Positions 38,575 through 47,255 of a stretch of 64,000 nucleotides of DNA are shown piece after piece. The number at the start of each line of letters is the position of its first letter. Within the stretch, counting starts at the first letter, position 1. The stretch is from assembly GCA_934271275.1 (NCBI GenBank), contig CAKQRD010000003.1, positions 1-64,000 on the forward strand, read 5' to 3'. The translations under genes were made by a program, and so were the position numbers. The DNA is from an uncultured Clostridia bacterium (GTDB lineage: Bacteria; Bacillota; Clostridia; Christensenellales; Borkfalkiaceae). The notes under the pieces were generated by a model. It searched no databases and was not told the DNA's origin. It saw only the letters and a program-made list of their open reading frames with translations.

Positions 38575-41265
38575 TTGGCGGTTATAAGAAACCTTGTGGT
38601 AAAGATAGCGGCGGACATATCCTCGCTCTCGAAAGGTTTGGATAATGCTCAAAAAAAGATACAAAAGGTATCGGCAAACTTGACCAAAGCGGGGACGAAA
38701 CTCTCGGCAACGGTTACGGCTCCGCTTGTGGCACTCGGCACGAAGTCAGTCATGGTGTCGCAACAGTTCGAGCAGTCGATGGCAAACGCGGCATCTGTCG
38801 CAGGCGCTACGAGCGAAGAACTCGCAAGAATGACATCAATCGCCCGTGAAATGGGCGCGAAGACGGTTTTCTCAGCATCGGACGCAGCAGACGCTTTGTA
38901 CTATATGGCATCGGCAGGTTACAAGGTAGACCAGATGGCTGATTCCATCGAGGCAACCCTGAACCTTGCATCGGCAACGCAGAGCGACTTGGCATTCACG
39001 ACGGAAACCGTTATTTCGACCTTAAACCAGTTCGGCTTGGAAGCAAACCAAGCAGAGCGAGTGACCAACGTGTTTGCGGCGGCAATCGGTGACTCTATGG
39101 CATCGATGGATAAACTCGCAAACTCAATGGGATATGTCGGTCCTGTGGCAAACAGCCTTGGCTATTCGGTAGAAGAAACGGTTGGCGCACTGTCCGTGTT
39201 ATACGATGCAGGCTATGACGGAAGTACGGCAGGAACTTCGCTTCGACAAGCATTCGTATCTCTTATGAACCCGTCAACGGCGGCGCTCGGAGTCTTTGAA
39301 GAACTCGGCATAGCCGTAGAAGACGTGAATCCGGCAACCAACGATTTCGCATCAATTCTTGACAGGTTAAGAGATGCGGGAATGGACACCTCGCAAGCAA
39401 TGAAGATATTTGGAGCAAGGGGCGGTCCGGGTATGCTTGCCTTGATGTCGGCGGGCGGTGATGCCGTAAGGGGAATGACCAAAGCCATTACGGGAACGAA
39501 CAAAGCGACCGACATGGCGGCAACGCAGCTCGATACTTTGCAAGGTCAATGGAAGATCCTGAAATCCGAGCTCGAAGAGATAGCGATCTCCTTTGGCGAT
39601 GTGCTGATTCCGCTCATTCGGCAGTTCATAACAAAATATATCTCGCCACTGACGGCAAAGATTATGGGACTGTCTATGGGAACGCGAAAGCAAATCGTAG
39701 TCATAGCACTGCTTGCGGCGGCAATCGGACCATTGCTTGTCGTAATAGGGAAACTTGTCGGCAGTCTCGGCACAATCATTAAGGTGGCAAAAGTCCTATT
39801 CACGAAAGCGGGGCTCATCGGTTTAGCAATAGCGGCGGTAGTCGCTTTGCTCGTGTATTTATGGAAGACCAACGAAGACTTCCGAAATGCCGTGATACGG
39901 ATATGGGAGAAAGTCAAATCCGTTGTATTAAGCGTAGTCAACGCTATAAAAGCGTGGTGGGACGAGAACGGAGAACGCATCAAAGCGGCGGTCGTGCAAG
40001 CGTTGAAAACGGTTTGGAAATGCGTGAAAGAGGTCTTCTCGAAAGTGCTTGCTATAGCCAAGAAAGTATGGCCACTCGTAAAGAAAATCGTACTTGATAC
40101 AGTCAATGGAATCAAGACGTTTTGGGAAAAATACGGCAAGCAGATACTCAAAGTCGTTTCGGACGTTTTCACCCGTCTTTGGACGATTATAAAGAGTGCG
40201 TTTGACGTTATAAGCAATGCGGTGCTGAAATTCCTAAACTATGTCGAACCGCTATGGGAGAAGATAAAGGCACTCTTTGCATCGCTTTGGGATACCATAG
40301 TTGAACTATATCAACTCCTAAAGCCCGTGTTTGAGTTAATAGGCAAAGTAATCGAAGTGCTGTACGGGGTGGTAGTCGGAGTGGTCAACGGAATCATCGC
40401 CGCGCTCGGACCGTTTTTGAGCGCTGTCTTGGATGTGGCGAACGCTATCATCGAAGTAATCAAGTTCGTGTGCGCGATACTCAAAGGCGATTGGTCGGAT
40501 GCGTGGACGCATATGCAGAACATTGCTACGAGTATTTGGAGCGCTATTAAGAATATCTTTCTCGGTATTTGGGAGTTTATCAAAGGCTTTGGACAAGGGT
40601 TCGTAGACTTCTTTCAAGGTATCGGTGTGAATGTGCTGGATATCTTCCGCAATATTTGGACGGGTATCAGCGGCTTTTTCACGAATATTTGGAATGGTAT
40701 ATGCTCGGTATGCGGTTGGATTTGGGATAAGATAACGGGGTTGTTTTCAAGTATCGGAGACTACTTTAACAACCTGTTCAAGCAAGCGTTCAACTGGGGT
40801 AAAAACCTAATTAATAATATCGGTGACGGCATAAAGAAAGCATGGAGTAAAGTCGTAGACGGAGTAAAATCGGTCGGACAGTCGATAAAAGACTTTCTCG
40901 GTTTCGGCTCGCCGACAAAGAAAGGTCCGGGACATACGGCAGACGAGTGGATGCCGAACCTAATGAATATGATGGCAGACGGAATGTACGACAATACGCC
41001 TATGTTGCAGCAAGCGGCGGCACAGGTCGCGTCTTCGCTGAACATCACCGCATCGGCAAATCGCGCGGTAGTCGGTAGCGGAAGCAGTCCCTATGGAGAT
41101 ATGGTCAACGGAATGCTACAAGGAATAACGGCAATCAACAACGGCAGTAGCGAAGACAAAAAGGACATTGTCTTGGAGATTGACGGACAACAGTTCGCAA
41201 GGCTTATCATGCCGAAGCTGAACAAAGAATACAAGCGAAACGGCATTGCATTAAGGGAGGTGTAA
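38575..41265 (+). CDS. Tail tape measure protein
   Basis: This protein has 896 residues and a TTG start behind AGGGGGTGAGG. The N-terminus has the TP901-type tape-measure domain (ANAASVAGATSEELARMTSIAREMGAKTVFSASDAADALYYMASAGY). Hydrophobic segments lie at ~375-400 and ~420-440, followed by long amphipathic W-rich helices and a LGFGSPTKKGPGHTADEW motif near the end. It sets the tail length; 896 residues at ~1.5 angstrom per residue suggest a tail near 130 nm. Confidence 0.93.
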   Translation: MAVIRNLVVKIAADISSLSKGLDNAQKKIQKVSANLTKAGTKLSATVTAPLVALGTKSVMVSQQFEQSMANAASVAGATSEELARMTSIAREMGAKTVFSASDAADALYYMASAGYKVDQMADSIEATLNLASATQSDLAFTTETVISTLNQFGLEANQAERVTNVFAAAIGDSMASMDKLANSMGYVGPVANSLGYSVEETVGALSVLYDAGYDGSTAGTSLRQAFVSLMNPSTAALGVFEELGIAVEDVNPATNDFASILDRLRDAGMDTSQAMKIFGARGGPGMLALMSAGGDAVRGMTKAITGTNKATDMAATQLDTLQGQWKILKSELEEIAISFGDVLIPLIRQFITKYISPLTAKIMGLSMGTRKQIVVIALLAAAIGPLLVVIGKLVGSLGTIIKVAKVLFTKAGLIGLAIAAVVALLVYLWKTNEDFRNAVIRIWEKVKSVVLSVVNAIKAWWDENGERIKAAVVQALKTVWKCVKEVFSKVLAIAKKVWPLVKKIVLDTVNGIKTFWEKYGKQILKVVSDVFTRLWTIIKSAFDVISNAVLKFLNYVEPLWEKIKALFASLWDTIVELYQLLKPVFELIGKVIEVLYGVVVGVVNGIIAALGPFLSAVLDVANAIIEVIKFVCAILKGDWSDAWTHMQNIATSIWSAIKNIFLGIWEFIKGFGQGFVDFFQGIGVNVLDIFRNIWTGISGFFTNIWNGICSVCGWIWDKITGLFSSIGDYFNNLFKQAFNWGKNLINNIGDGIKKAWSKVVDGVKSVGQSIKDFLGFGSPTKKGPGHTADEWMPNLMNMMADGMYDNTPMLQQAAAQVASSLNITASANRAVVGSGSSPYGDMVNGMLQGITAINNGSSEDKKDIVLEIDGQQFARLIMPKLNKEYKRNGIALREV

Positions 41266-41266
41266 G

Positions 41267-41626
41267 ATGGCGGTATTTTTTAAGATAAACAGTAAAACGA
41301 TAAAAGCACCGACCGAACTCACTTGCTCGACCGAAGTGTTGGATAAGTCGGAAAGAACAATGGACGGCACAATGGTCGTGGACGTTATAGGGCGAAAGAG
41401 AAAGGTCGAAGTCTCGTGGAAATATCTCTCGAAAGAAGATATGGGACTACTGACTTCAGAAACGAAAAGCGGCTTGTTCGTGACGATAGACTACAACGAC
41501 CCCGAAACGGGAAACTTGACATCGATGACCGCTCGTCCGCAAGACTTGACCTGTCAGCCACGATACGATTGGGTGAAAGGTAAGATAATGTGGGCAAGCG
41601 TGAGTATTGCTTTTGTGGAGAGATGA
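41267..41626 (+). CDS. Phage tail protein (DUF6711-like)
   Basis: This protein has 119 residues, beta-rich (FFKINSKTIKAPTELTCSTEVLDKSERTMDGTMVVDVIGRKRKVEVSW). It lies between the tape measure and the tail-tip gene, the place of a distal tail protein. The DUF number is from memory. Confidence 0.75.
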   Translation: MAVFFKINSKTIKAPTELTCSTEVLDKSERTMDGTMVVDVIGRKRKVEVSWKYLSKEDMGLLTSETKSGLFVTIDYNDPETGNLTSMTARPQDLTCQPRYDWVKGKIMWASVSIAFVER

Positions 41627-41629
41627 CCT

Positions 41630-43405
41630 ATGGAATATACGGATAATCCACGGAAAATACTCGGCAGAGTCGATGTTATCTACTCGGACACGGAAATCAG
41701 TAAGGACATTCAAACAACGGAAAGCGGTAATTCGGCTATCAGCCACCCGAACGAAGTGTTTGGTGCATACCTTGTTCCGACAGTCAAAGGCTGTACGATG
41801 GACGGCAATGCGACAATGGACGGCTCCTTTCAGATGATGGACAATTCGGTCGTTCTCGGTTGGTGGAGCGGTTCGTTGTCGGGTAGTGACGGTGTGTTTG
41901 CAAACGCGCCGTGGATCGAGATATCGTTTGTCAAGCGTCCGATAATATCTTGGGTGGTATTGGGCGATGAAAAGCGGAATGAATACCCAGTCGACTTCAT
42001 TTTGCAGTACAAACAAGACGGGAAGATTGTTCACTCGGATAGTGTGACCGTCAATAATCAGATACAAGTGCGATTGACTCCGCAGCTTGAAGACATTACA
42101 TCTATCAGGCTGACGATAACCAAGTGGAGCAAGCCGAATGCTTGTGCAAAAATATTGAAGTTTTACGACCGAATGATGGAACGGTACGAGGGCGATGCCA
42201 TTGAAATGTTCGAAGTGTCCGAAGAGATGGGAGCGGCGGACGGAAACTACAACATAGTATCCGACACGATGACTGTTAACATCTTTAATAAGGACAGAAA
42301 GTTCGATAAGGGCTATCTCCGTTCGCTCATGATACTCGACCGCAAACTGTTACCGAGCATAGGCATAGAAACGGACGGAGAAGTAAAATACCAACCGCTC
42401 GGCACATTCTATTCGGATGAATGGCAGATAAACCAAGATTCGCAATGGGTAAAGTGTAGTGCGGTGGACAGGCTGATGCGACTGCAGAAAAAGACCTATG
42501 TCGGCTTTCCTCTGACAGAGAATGCATCGCTATACGATATAGCTGCCGACATTCTTTTAAATATCGGCGAAACGGCAGATACTTTCGTTATTTCAAACGA
42601 CTTAAAGTCTGTAATCGTGCCGATGGCATTTCTGCCGAAAGGCACGGCTTGGGACGCATTGCAGGAAATCGCCAATGCGGGACTATGCAAAGTGTTTGTA
42701 GACCGAGAAGATAAAATCAATGTTCGCTCGGAGAAAGAGCCGAAGACAACAACGGCGATAACGATAGATAAAAGCAATATGTTTTCGTATTCATCGAGTG
42801 TTTCTCTGACCGAGTTTGCGAACCGTATTTCTGTGGAATACTGTGACGTATCCTTGTCGAACGATACGGTCGAAGCAGTATCGGTCGAACTCAATATAGA
42901 GCCGAACGCATCGCTTGAATTGACGCTCGATTATAATACCGAAGTTGCGTACCCTGCAATGGAAACGGATAACTTAAACGTGCTATTGACAGACTTCCAA
43001 GGTGGTGTCAACGCTTGCTCGGTCGTGGCAAAGAACAAAACGGCACAAAAGCAAAAGGCGGTGCTGATGGTTACGGGCAAGGCAATCGAGATAACGACAA
43101 AGACTTTGACCAAACAGGATGATGAAAGCGTGCGTAACAACGGAATAACCGAGTATTCTCACCCGTCAAGCGATCTTGTACAAAACCATGCGCAGGCGGA
43201 GTATATCGCAAGAATTTTGCTTGAAAGGATGCACGCAGGAGAAGGTGTCATAACTACGACTTGGCGAGGCAACCCGAAACTCAATCTCGGTGAAAAGTAC
43301 GAGTCGGAGGATAGGTTCGGAGACAGTCAAGAACTCGTGTGCGAGTATAACAAGTTTACGTTTGACGGCGGATTGAAACAAGAGACGCGCGGAAGAACGA
43401 TATAA
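41630..43405 (+). CDS. Tail tip / baseplate hub-like protein
   Basis: This protein has 591 residues. The N-terminal half (YTDNPRKILGRVDVIYSDTEI, ~200 residues) may bind the tail tip. The middle (~215-420: SVDTMTVNIFNKDRKFDKG-like region, LGTFYSDEWQIN, SLYDIAADILLNIG, GTAWDALQEIANAGLCKVFVDRE) resembles the gp27/hub-like fold of siphovirus tail-associated proteins. It presumably opens the tail at the cell surface. No peptidase or lysozyme motif was seen. Confidence 0.8.
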   Translation: MEYTDNPRKILGRVDVIYSDTEISKDIQTTESGNSAISHPNEVFGAYLVPTVKGCTMDGNATMDGSFQMMDNSVVLGWWSGSLSGSDGVFANAPWIEISFVKRPIISWVVLGDEKRNEYPVDFILQYKQDGKIVHSDSVTVNNQIQVRLTPQLEDITSIRLTITKWSKPNACAKILKFYDRMMERYEGDAIEMFEVSEEMGAADGNYNIVSDTMTVNIFNKDRKFDKGYLRSLMILDRKLLPSIGIETDGEVKYQPLGTFYSDEWQINQDSQWVKCSAVDRLMRLQKKTYVGFPLTENASLYDIAADILLNIGETADTFVISNDLKSVIVPMAFLPKGTAWDALQEIANAGLCKVFVDREDKINVRSEKEPKTTTAITIDKSNMFSYSSSVSLTEFANRISVEYCDVSLSNDTVEAVSVELNIEPNASLELTLDYNTEVAYPAMETDNLNVLLTDFQGGVNACSVVAKNKTAQKQKAVLMVTGKAIEITTKTLTKQDDESVRNNGITEYSHPSSDLVQNHAQAEYIARILLERMHAGEGVITTTWRGNPKLNLGEKYESEDRFGDSQELVCEYNKFTFDGGLKQETRGRTI

Positions 43406-43416
43406 GGAGGGTATGA

Positions 43417-43596
43417 ATGGCAAATTGGAAAGAGCCAAAGAGCGATTACAAAGCGGAAGACCAAGTAACGCCGGATATCTTCAATACACTTGCGGAAAAC
43501 GAAAAACACTTGAAAGAGATTTCTTGCAAGGTAGAAAAGAAAACAAAAAGCGGAACTACGACAACGATCTCCTCTATCGTTTTCGTAGAGCAATAG
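43417..43596 (+). CDS. Small tail-module protein
   Basis: This protein has 59 residues starting MANWKEPKSDYKAEDQVTPDIFNTLAENEKHLKE. The same short protein is common in Clostridia phage tail modules. AGGAGGGTATGA precedes the ATG and the next gene begins one base after its stop. Function unknown. Confidence 0.72.
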   Translation: MANWKEPKSDYKAEDQVTPDIFNTLAENEKHLKEISCKVEKKTKSGTTTTISSIVFVEQ

Positions 43597-43597
43597 G

Positions 43598-43888
43598 ATG
43601 CTGAAAGTAGTCAAAGGCGATGTCTTTGAGTTCGGGTTATCGTTTGAGAACGTTGCTACGGAACTCATAGAAAAGGTGGTGTTCGCATGCAAAGAACTTG
43701 GAATCGAAGAAGAGGCGGATAGAGAAGAGGACGAATTCCGCGTTCGAATACCGGGTGAAGTGACAAAGGACTTCAAAACAGGTTTTTTGAAATACGACAT
43801 CATCGCCACCTTAATAGACGAGCAAGAGGTAACGCTCGTGCATCGTCAAAAATTAGAAGTTTTGGAGAGGGTGGAAAATGGTGGATAA
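43598..43888 (+). CDS. Tail/baseplate-associated protein of unknown function
   Basis: This protein has 96 residues (MLKVVKGDVFEFGLSFENVATELIEKVVFACKELG), with a strand pattern like small baseplate or BppU-type N-terminal domains. Overlaps the next gene by 11 bases. Confidence 0.65.
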   Translation: MLKVVKGDVFEFGLSFENVATELIEKVVFACKELGIEEEADREEDEFRVRIPGEVTKDFKTGFLKYDIIATLIDEQEVTLVHRQKLEVLERVENGG

Positions 43889-44231
43889 AAACTACTACGG
43901 TAATCAGGAGCATATAAAAGTTACGCCCGGTATTACCGTAACCTACAACTACAATCGACTAAAGAACAAGCCAACCATCAACGGAAAACCGCTTGACGGC
44001 AAGATGATGGCAAGCGACTTAAACCTATTGTCAAACAACGTAACGGAATATGAAGAAATTAAGCTGGGAGTCGATAAACGCGACTCCTTTATTCTTGTCG
44101 TTGGAGAAAACGGCGAGACGAATAAAATAAAACTTGGCGAACTCGTCAAAGGGAAACTGCAGGCGGTTGACAAGATAACCGAAGATATCCCGGACGGCGA
44201 TTTTGTATTCAAGAAAATGGAGGAAAAATAA
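43878..44231 (+). CDS. Tail-module protein of unknown function
   Basis: This protein has 117 residues. NYNRLKNKPTINGKPLDGKMMASDL is a pattern seen at the start of tail-fibre or baseplate proteins (the NKP-x-I-N-G motif). It lies between two tail genes. Confidence 0.7.
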   Translation: MVDKNYYGNQEHIKVTPGITVTYNYNRLKNKPTINGKPLDGKMMASDLNLLSNNVTEYEEIKLGVDKRDSFILVVGENGETNKIKLGELVKGKLQAVDKITEDIPDGDFVFKKMEEK

Positions 44232-44232
44232 C

Positions 44233-45342
44233 ATGGCTCAAACTACAAACAAGTTCCAGATTATTCAAAAGGTCAGTGCGGAAGATACCGTACTTATCCA
44301 TCCCGAAACGGAAGCGGAAGTAGTTAAGTATAAAGGTACAACGTCGGGTATTGCGGCGGAGAACGTACAAGGTGCAATCGATAAGGTCTACGAACAAGTC
44401 AAAAACATTGAGAGTGGCGGTATCGTAACCGGGTTAAAGGGCGATAAAGAAACCGCTTACAGAAAAGGCAACGTCAACCTTACTCCTGCCAACATCGGCG
44501 CTGAACCGAGCGGAGCGGTGAACGCTCACAATACGTCCGGAACGGCGCACTCGGATATTCGTACCGCCGTAACTAATGCGCAGAACAAAGCAAACAGTGC
44601 GTATTCGCTTGCGGAAGGTAGAGCAAAAGCGGTTTCGTTCGATACCGTGGCTGCGATGACAACCGCCTTGAAAGCGGCTGCTAAAACCGACTACAAAGTG
44701 GGCGATAACATCTTTATCAAGGCTTTGGATACTCCCGATTACTGGGTAAGCAAAGTTCTCGATAACAACACGGGTACTTACGGGTACTTTGAAATCAGCG
44801 CACTCGAAACGCAAAAGGTTGACCTTGCCGCCTATCAGACGAAAAGTGATAATTCGCTTGCGACAACGGCAAAGACAGTTGTCGGTGCAATTAGTGAAGT
44901 AAAAACTACTGCGGACGCGGCGAAGAGTCAGGCAAATACCAACGTCACAGAGATTGCTAATATCAAGAATGGAACGACTAAGGTCGGTGCAGCTACGAAA
45001 GCAGATAAAGCAACCAGTGCTGATACGGCAACGAGTGCGACTTCGGCAGGCAAGTGGTCTACAGGAAGGACTATCGGAGTAACCATCAATTCAGGTATTA
45101 AGAAAGACGGCTCGACAGCTATCAGCGGATCGGGAAGTCAGAGCGTGGATGGCTCTGCCGATAAGACGATAGCGGTCACTTTGGGTGACAGCGGTGTAGC
45201 CGCAGGCACTTATTCAGCTGTACAGGTCAATGCCAAAGGTGTTGCTGTCGCAGGCGGACAGATGATTGAAATCGGAACGAGCGGACAGACCACTCCGAGC
45301 GCATCTCTTGCAACGGGCGGACTTTTCTTCAAGGTAGTATAA
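44233..45342 (+). CDS. Tail fibre protein
   Basis: This protein has 369 residues. N-terminal FQIIQKVSAEDTVLIHPETEAEVV is followed by LTPANIGAEPSGAVNAHNTSGTAHSDIR, a tail-fibre hinge repeat, a coiled-coil A/T/K-rich shaft (VKTTADAAKSQANTNVTEI), and a beta-rich C-terminus with G-S-G-S-Q repeats. It probably forms a trimeric receptor-binding fibre. The ATG at 44233 is chosen over 44203. Confidence 0.85.
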   Translation: MAQTTNKFQIIQKVSAEDTVLIHPETEAEVVKYKGTTSGIAAENVQGAIDKVYEQVKNIESGGIVTGLKGDKETAYRKGNVNLTPANIGAEPSGAVNAHNTSGTAHSDIRTAVTNAQNKANSAYSLAEGRAKAVSFDTVAAMTTALKAAAKTDYKVGDNIFIKALDTPDYWVSKVLDNNTGTYGYFEISALETQKVDLAAYQTKSDNSLATTAKTVVGAISEVKTTADAAKSQANTNVTEIANIKNGTTKVGAATKADKATSADTATSATSAGKWSTGRTIGVTINSGIKKDGSTAISGSGSQSVDGSADKTIAVTLGDSGVAAGTYSAVQVNAKGVAVAGGQMIEIGTSGQTTPSASLATGGLFFKVV

Positions 45343-45355
45343 GGGGGTATTGTGA

Positions 45356-45943
45356 ATGGCTTACAGACCGAAAATTAAGAATGCCAATGGCACTCTTACC
45401 GATTTGCCGTTGGAAGCCGAAACGTCGGTAAAACTAAAAACCGCAAGGACAATCGGTTTGTCGGGAGTTACCGCAACGGCTAAAAGTTTTGACGGGAGCG
45501 GAAACGTTACGATTCCTGTCACGGAAGTCCCGGTATCGCTTTTGACGGGGTTACTTGAAAAAACATATCCCGTCGGAGCAATTTATATGTCCACGGTATA
45601 TATCAGCCCGGCGTCAATCTTCGGAGGAACTTGGACAAGACTCTACGACAGATTCCTCGTGGGCGGAGGTTCTGACTATTCCATAGGAAGTACAGGCGGC
45701 GAAAAAACGCATAAACTAACGACTACGGAAATGCCTAAACACACTCACTATGCGAATAATTATAAAGACGGAACGAACTACATTGTGCATTACTGTTCTA
45801 AAGAGACAACAGGCTTTAAAACTTCTTCGGGTAGTGGAGGACATGGGGTGTTGCTTGCTGGACTTGAGAATATGGGTGGCGGTAGTGAACACAACAATTT
45901 GCCTCCGTATTTAGCAGTGTATATGTGGAAAAGAACGGCTTAA
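45356..45943 (+). CDS. Tail fibre tip / collar-domain protein
   Basis: This protein has 195 residues. The C-terminal 120 residues match the gp10/phage-collar type tip: YPVGAIYMS, ISPASIFGGTWTRLYDRFLVGGG, GEKTHKLTTTEMPKHTH and SEHNNLPPYLAVYMWKR. It is likely the host-contacting tip. GGGGGTATTGTG precedes the ATG. Confidence 0.88.
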   Translation: MAYRPKIKNANGTLTDLPLEAETSVKLKTARTIGLSGVTATAKSFDGSGNVTIPVTEVPVSLLTGLLEKTYPVGAIYMSTVYISPASIFGGTWTRLYDRFLVGGGSDYSIGSTGGEKTHKLTTTEMPKHTHYANNYKDGTNYIVHYCSKETTGFKTSSGSGGHGVLLAGLENMGGGSEHNNLPPYLAVYMWKRTA

Positions 45944-45953
45944 GGAGGATAAT

Positions 45954-46412
45954 ATGGAAGTTTATAACAAAGAAAAAACACAAATTATATCGGATTATGA
46001 CCTTTCAAAAGGACGCCTTGAGCGCGATGAACGTACGATTTATCATGAGGAAGTAAAGGAAGTGGTGGAACAATTTCATTATGAAGTGGTAAAAGAATAC
46101 GAAAACGGCGGCAAGGACGTGGAAAAAGTGGTGGATGTCAAAGGCGTGCCGGGACGCGATGCCTACGAAGAAACGGAGGACATCTATGTTTTCATTCCAT
46201 ATACGGATGAAGAATTAAAGAAAAAAGAAGACGAAATTCTTTATTCCGAATTAAGCACTTGGTTCGATTGGTACGATATGCAGGTAAGTCAATATGAAAG
46301 ATCCAAGAGATTGGAAATAACCTTTGATAGAGACATCGCCACATTGGACGCAGAGGCGGTTCAAAAAGCGGAGCAGATGAGAGAAGTTAAGGATAGATTG
46401 GGAATAGAGTAA
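45954..46412 (+). CDS. Phage protein of unknown function, tail-fibre-adjacent
   Basis: This highly charged protein has 152 residues (MEVYNKEKTQIISDYDLSKGRLERDERTIYHEE), mostly helical. Similar proteins follow tail-fibre genes in Clostridia phages; perhaps a fibre chaperone. That role is inference. Confidence 0.65.
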   Translation: MEVYNKEKTQIISDYDLSKGRLERDERTIYHEEVKEVVEQFHYEVVKEYENGGKDVEKVVDVKGVPGRDAYEETEDIYVFIPYTDEELKKKEDEILYSELSTWFDWYDMQVSQYERSKRLEITFDRDIATLDAEAVQKAEQMREVKDRLGIE

Positions 46413-46413
46413 T

Positions 46414-46710
46414 ATGATAGCAATAATTATGAGTACATGTGCGAGCATCATCAGCGGAATGGTGCTCTTTTTCTTGCAAAGATTTTTCAAGAAAAAGCAA
46501 AAGGTAGATGAAGAGCGAGACAGAGCAAAAGCCAAAGAGAACATGCTGATACTAAAAAGTATAGATGCGGTTGGGAAATTGACATATGCGGATGCGGTAG
46601 CCATTCGAGACGGGAAAACCAACGGCGAGATGAAAGAGGCGATGAAAGCCTATGCGGAAGTTAAGGATGAACTCTACGAGTATTTGCTCGAACAAAATTC
46701 CAAGAAATAA
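46414..46710 (+). CDS. Small membrane protein, holin-associated
   Basis: This protein has 98 residues. One N-terminal membrane helix (~1-22, MIAIIMSTCASIISGMVLFFL) is followed by a K/E-rich coiled coil. It lies directly before the holin and may be a holin partner. It starts one base after the preceding stop. Confidence 0.7.
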   Translation: MIAIIMSTCASIISGMVLFFLQRFFKKKQKVDEERDRAKAKENMLILKSIDAVGKLTYADAVAIRDGKTNGEMKEAMKAYAEVKDELYEYLLEQNSKK

Positions 46711-46724
46711 GGAGGGGAAGATAA

Positions 46725-47036
46725 ATGGAACAGTATTTGAATTTAATCAGCGTCCCGGCGATTGCTGCGATTGTGTACTGGGTGATTAACATCATTAAAC
46801 ACGCAGTCGGAGAGAACGAAAAGTTCAAGCGGTGTATTCCGCTTATTGCAACGGCGCTTGGAATCGTGTGTGGCATTATTTGTTTTTACGCTTTGCCGAG
46901 TATTATCCCCGCGCCGAATATCGTGGTGGCAATCGTCATCGGTGGAGCGAGCGGACTGACGGCAACGGGTACTAATCAGATTATCAAGCAGCTCGGCAAA
47001 AAGGACGATAAAGACGATGGAAAAACTAATAATTGA
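46725..47036 (+). CDS. Phage holin
   Basis: This protein has 103 residues, with two to three hydrophobic segments (~8-27, ~38-57, ~65-85) and a charged C-terminal tail (KKDDKDDGKTN), the usual form of Firmicutes phage holins. It should make the lysis pore. No endolysin gene is recognisable next to it or elsewhere in the phage module. Confidence 0.83.
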   Translation: MEQYLNLISVPAIAAIVYWVINIIKHAVGENEKFKRCIPLIATALGIVCGIICFYALPSIIPAPNIVVAIVIGGASGLTATGTNQIIKQLGKKDDKDDGKTNN

Positions 47037-47175
47037 AAGCGTATTAAAAAGTCTTTTGAAAAGGGGACTAATCACTTCGGCAGAGAAGGAAAGAATTATC
47101 AAAAAAGTTTCAGAATAAAGCAGTTTTTGTCTGGACTTTTATAAGTGAGCACGGTATTGTTTGTCCTGCCCGATA
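47017..47175 (+). CDS. Possible small SHOCT-like protein
   Basis: This frame has 52 codons. Residues 1-32 (MEKLIIESVLKSLLKRGLITSAEKERII) resemble the short helical proteins found before recombinases in Clostridia elements. It begins inside the end of the holin gene, and its later part runs through the copy-F promoter, so the real protein, if any, may be shorter. Weak call. Confidence 0.4.
47130..47157 (+). promoter_or_regulatory. Phage sigma promoter, copy F
   Basis: CTGGACTTT and ACGGTATT match copies A-E in sequence and spacing. It stands 98 bases before the first recombinase gene, with a terminator hairpin between. Confidence 0.65.
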
Positions 47176-47196
47176 AAAAGGGCGGGACAAATTTTT
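47159..47196 (+). terminator. Terminator/attenuator between promoter F and the recombinases
   Basis: TTGTCCTGCCC pairs with GGGCGGGACAA (one G-U) across a GATAAAAA loop, followed by ATTTTTTAT. It would end the late operon or a short promoter-F transcript. Confidence 0.8.
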
Positions 47197-47255
47197 TATC
47201 GCAGTTCAAATCCAGTCGGCAGAGCCGAAAAACGAACGAGAAAGGAGCGTGAGAA

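Noticed and set aside
43413..43604. 63-codon frame starting MNGKLERAKERL
   Set aside because: Out of frame with the conserved MANWKEPKSDYKAEDQ protein that uses the ATG at 43417.
47202..47225. tRNA T-loop-like GTTCAAATCC after the terminator
   Set aside because: No cloverleaf can be built around it.
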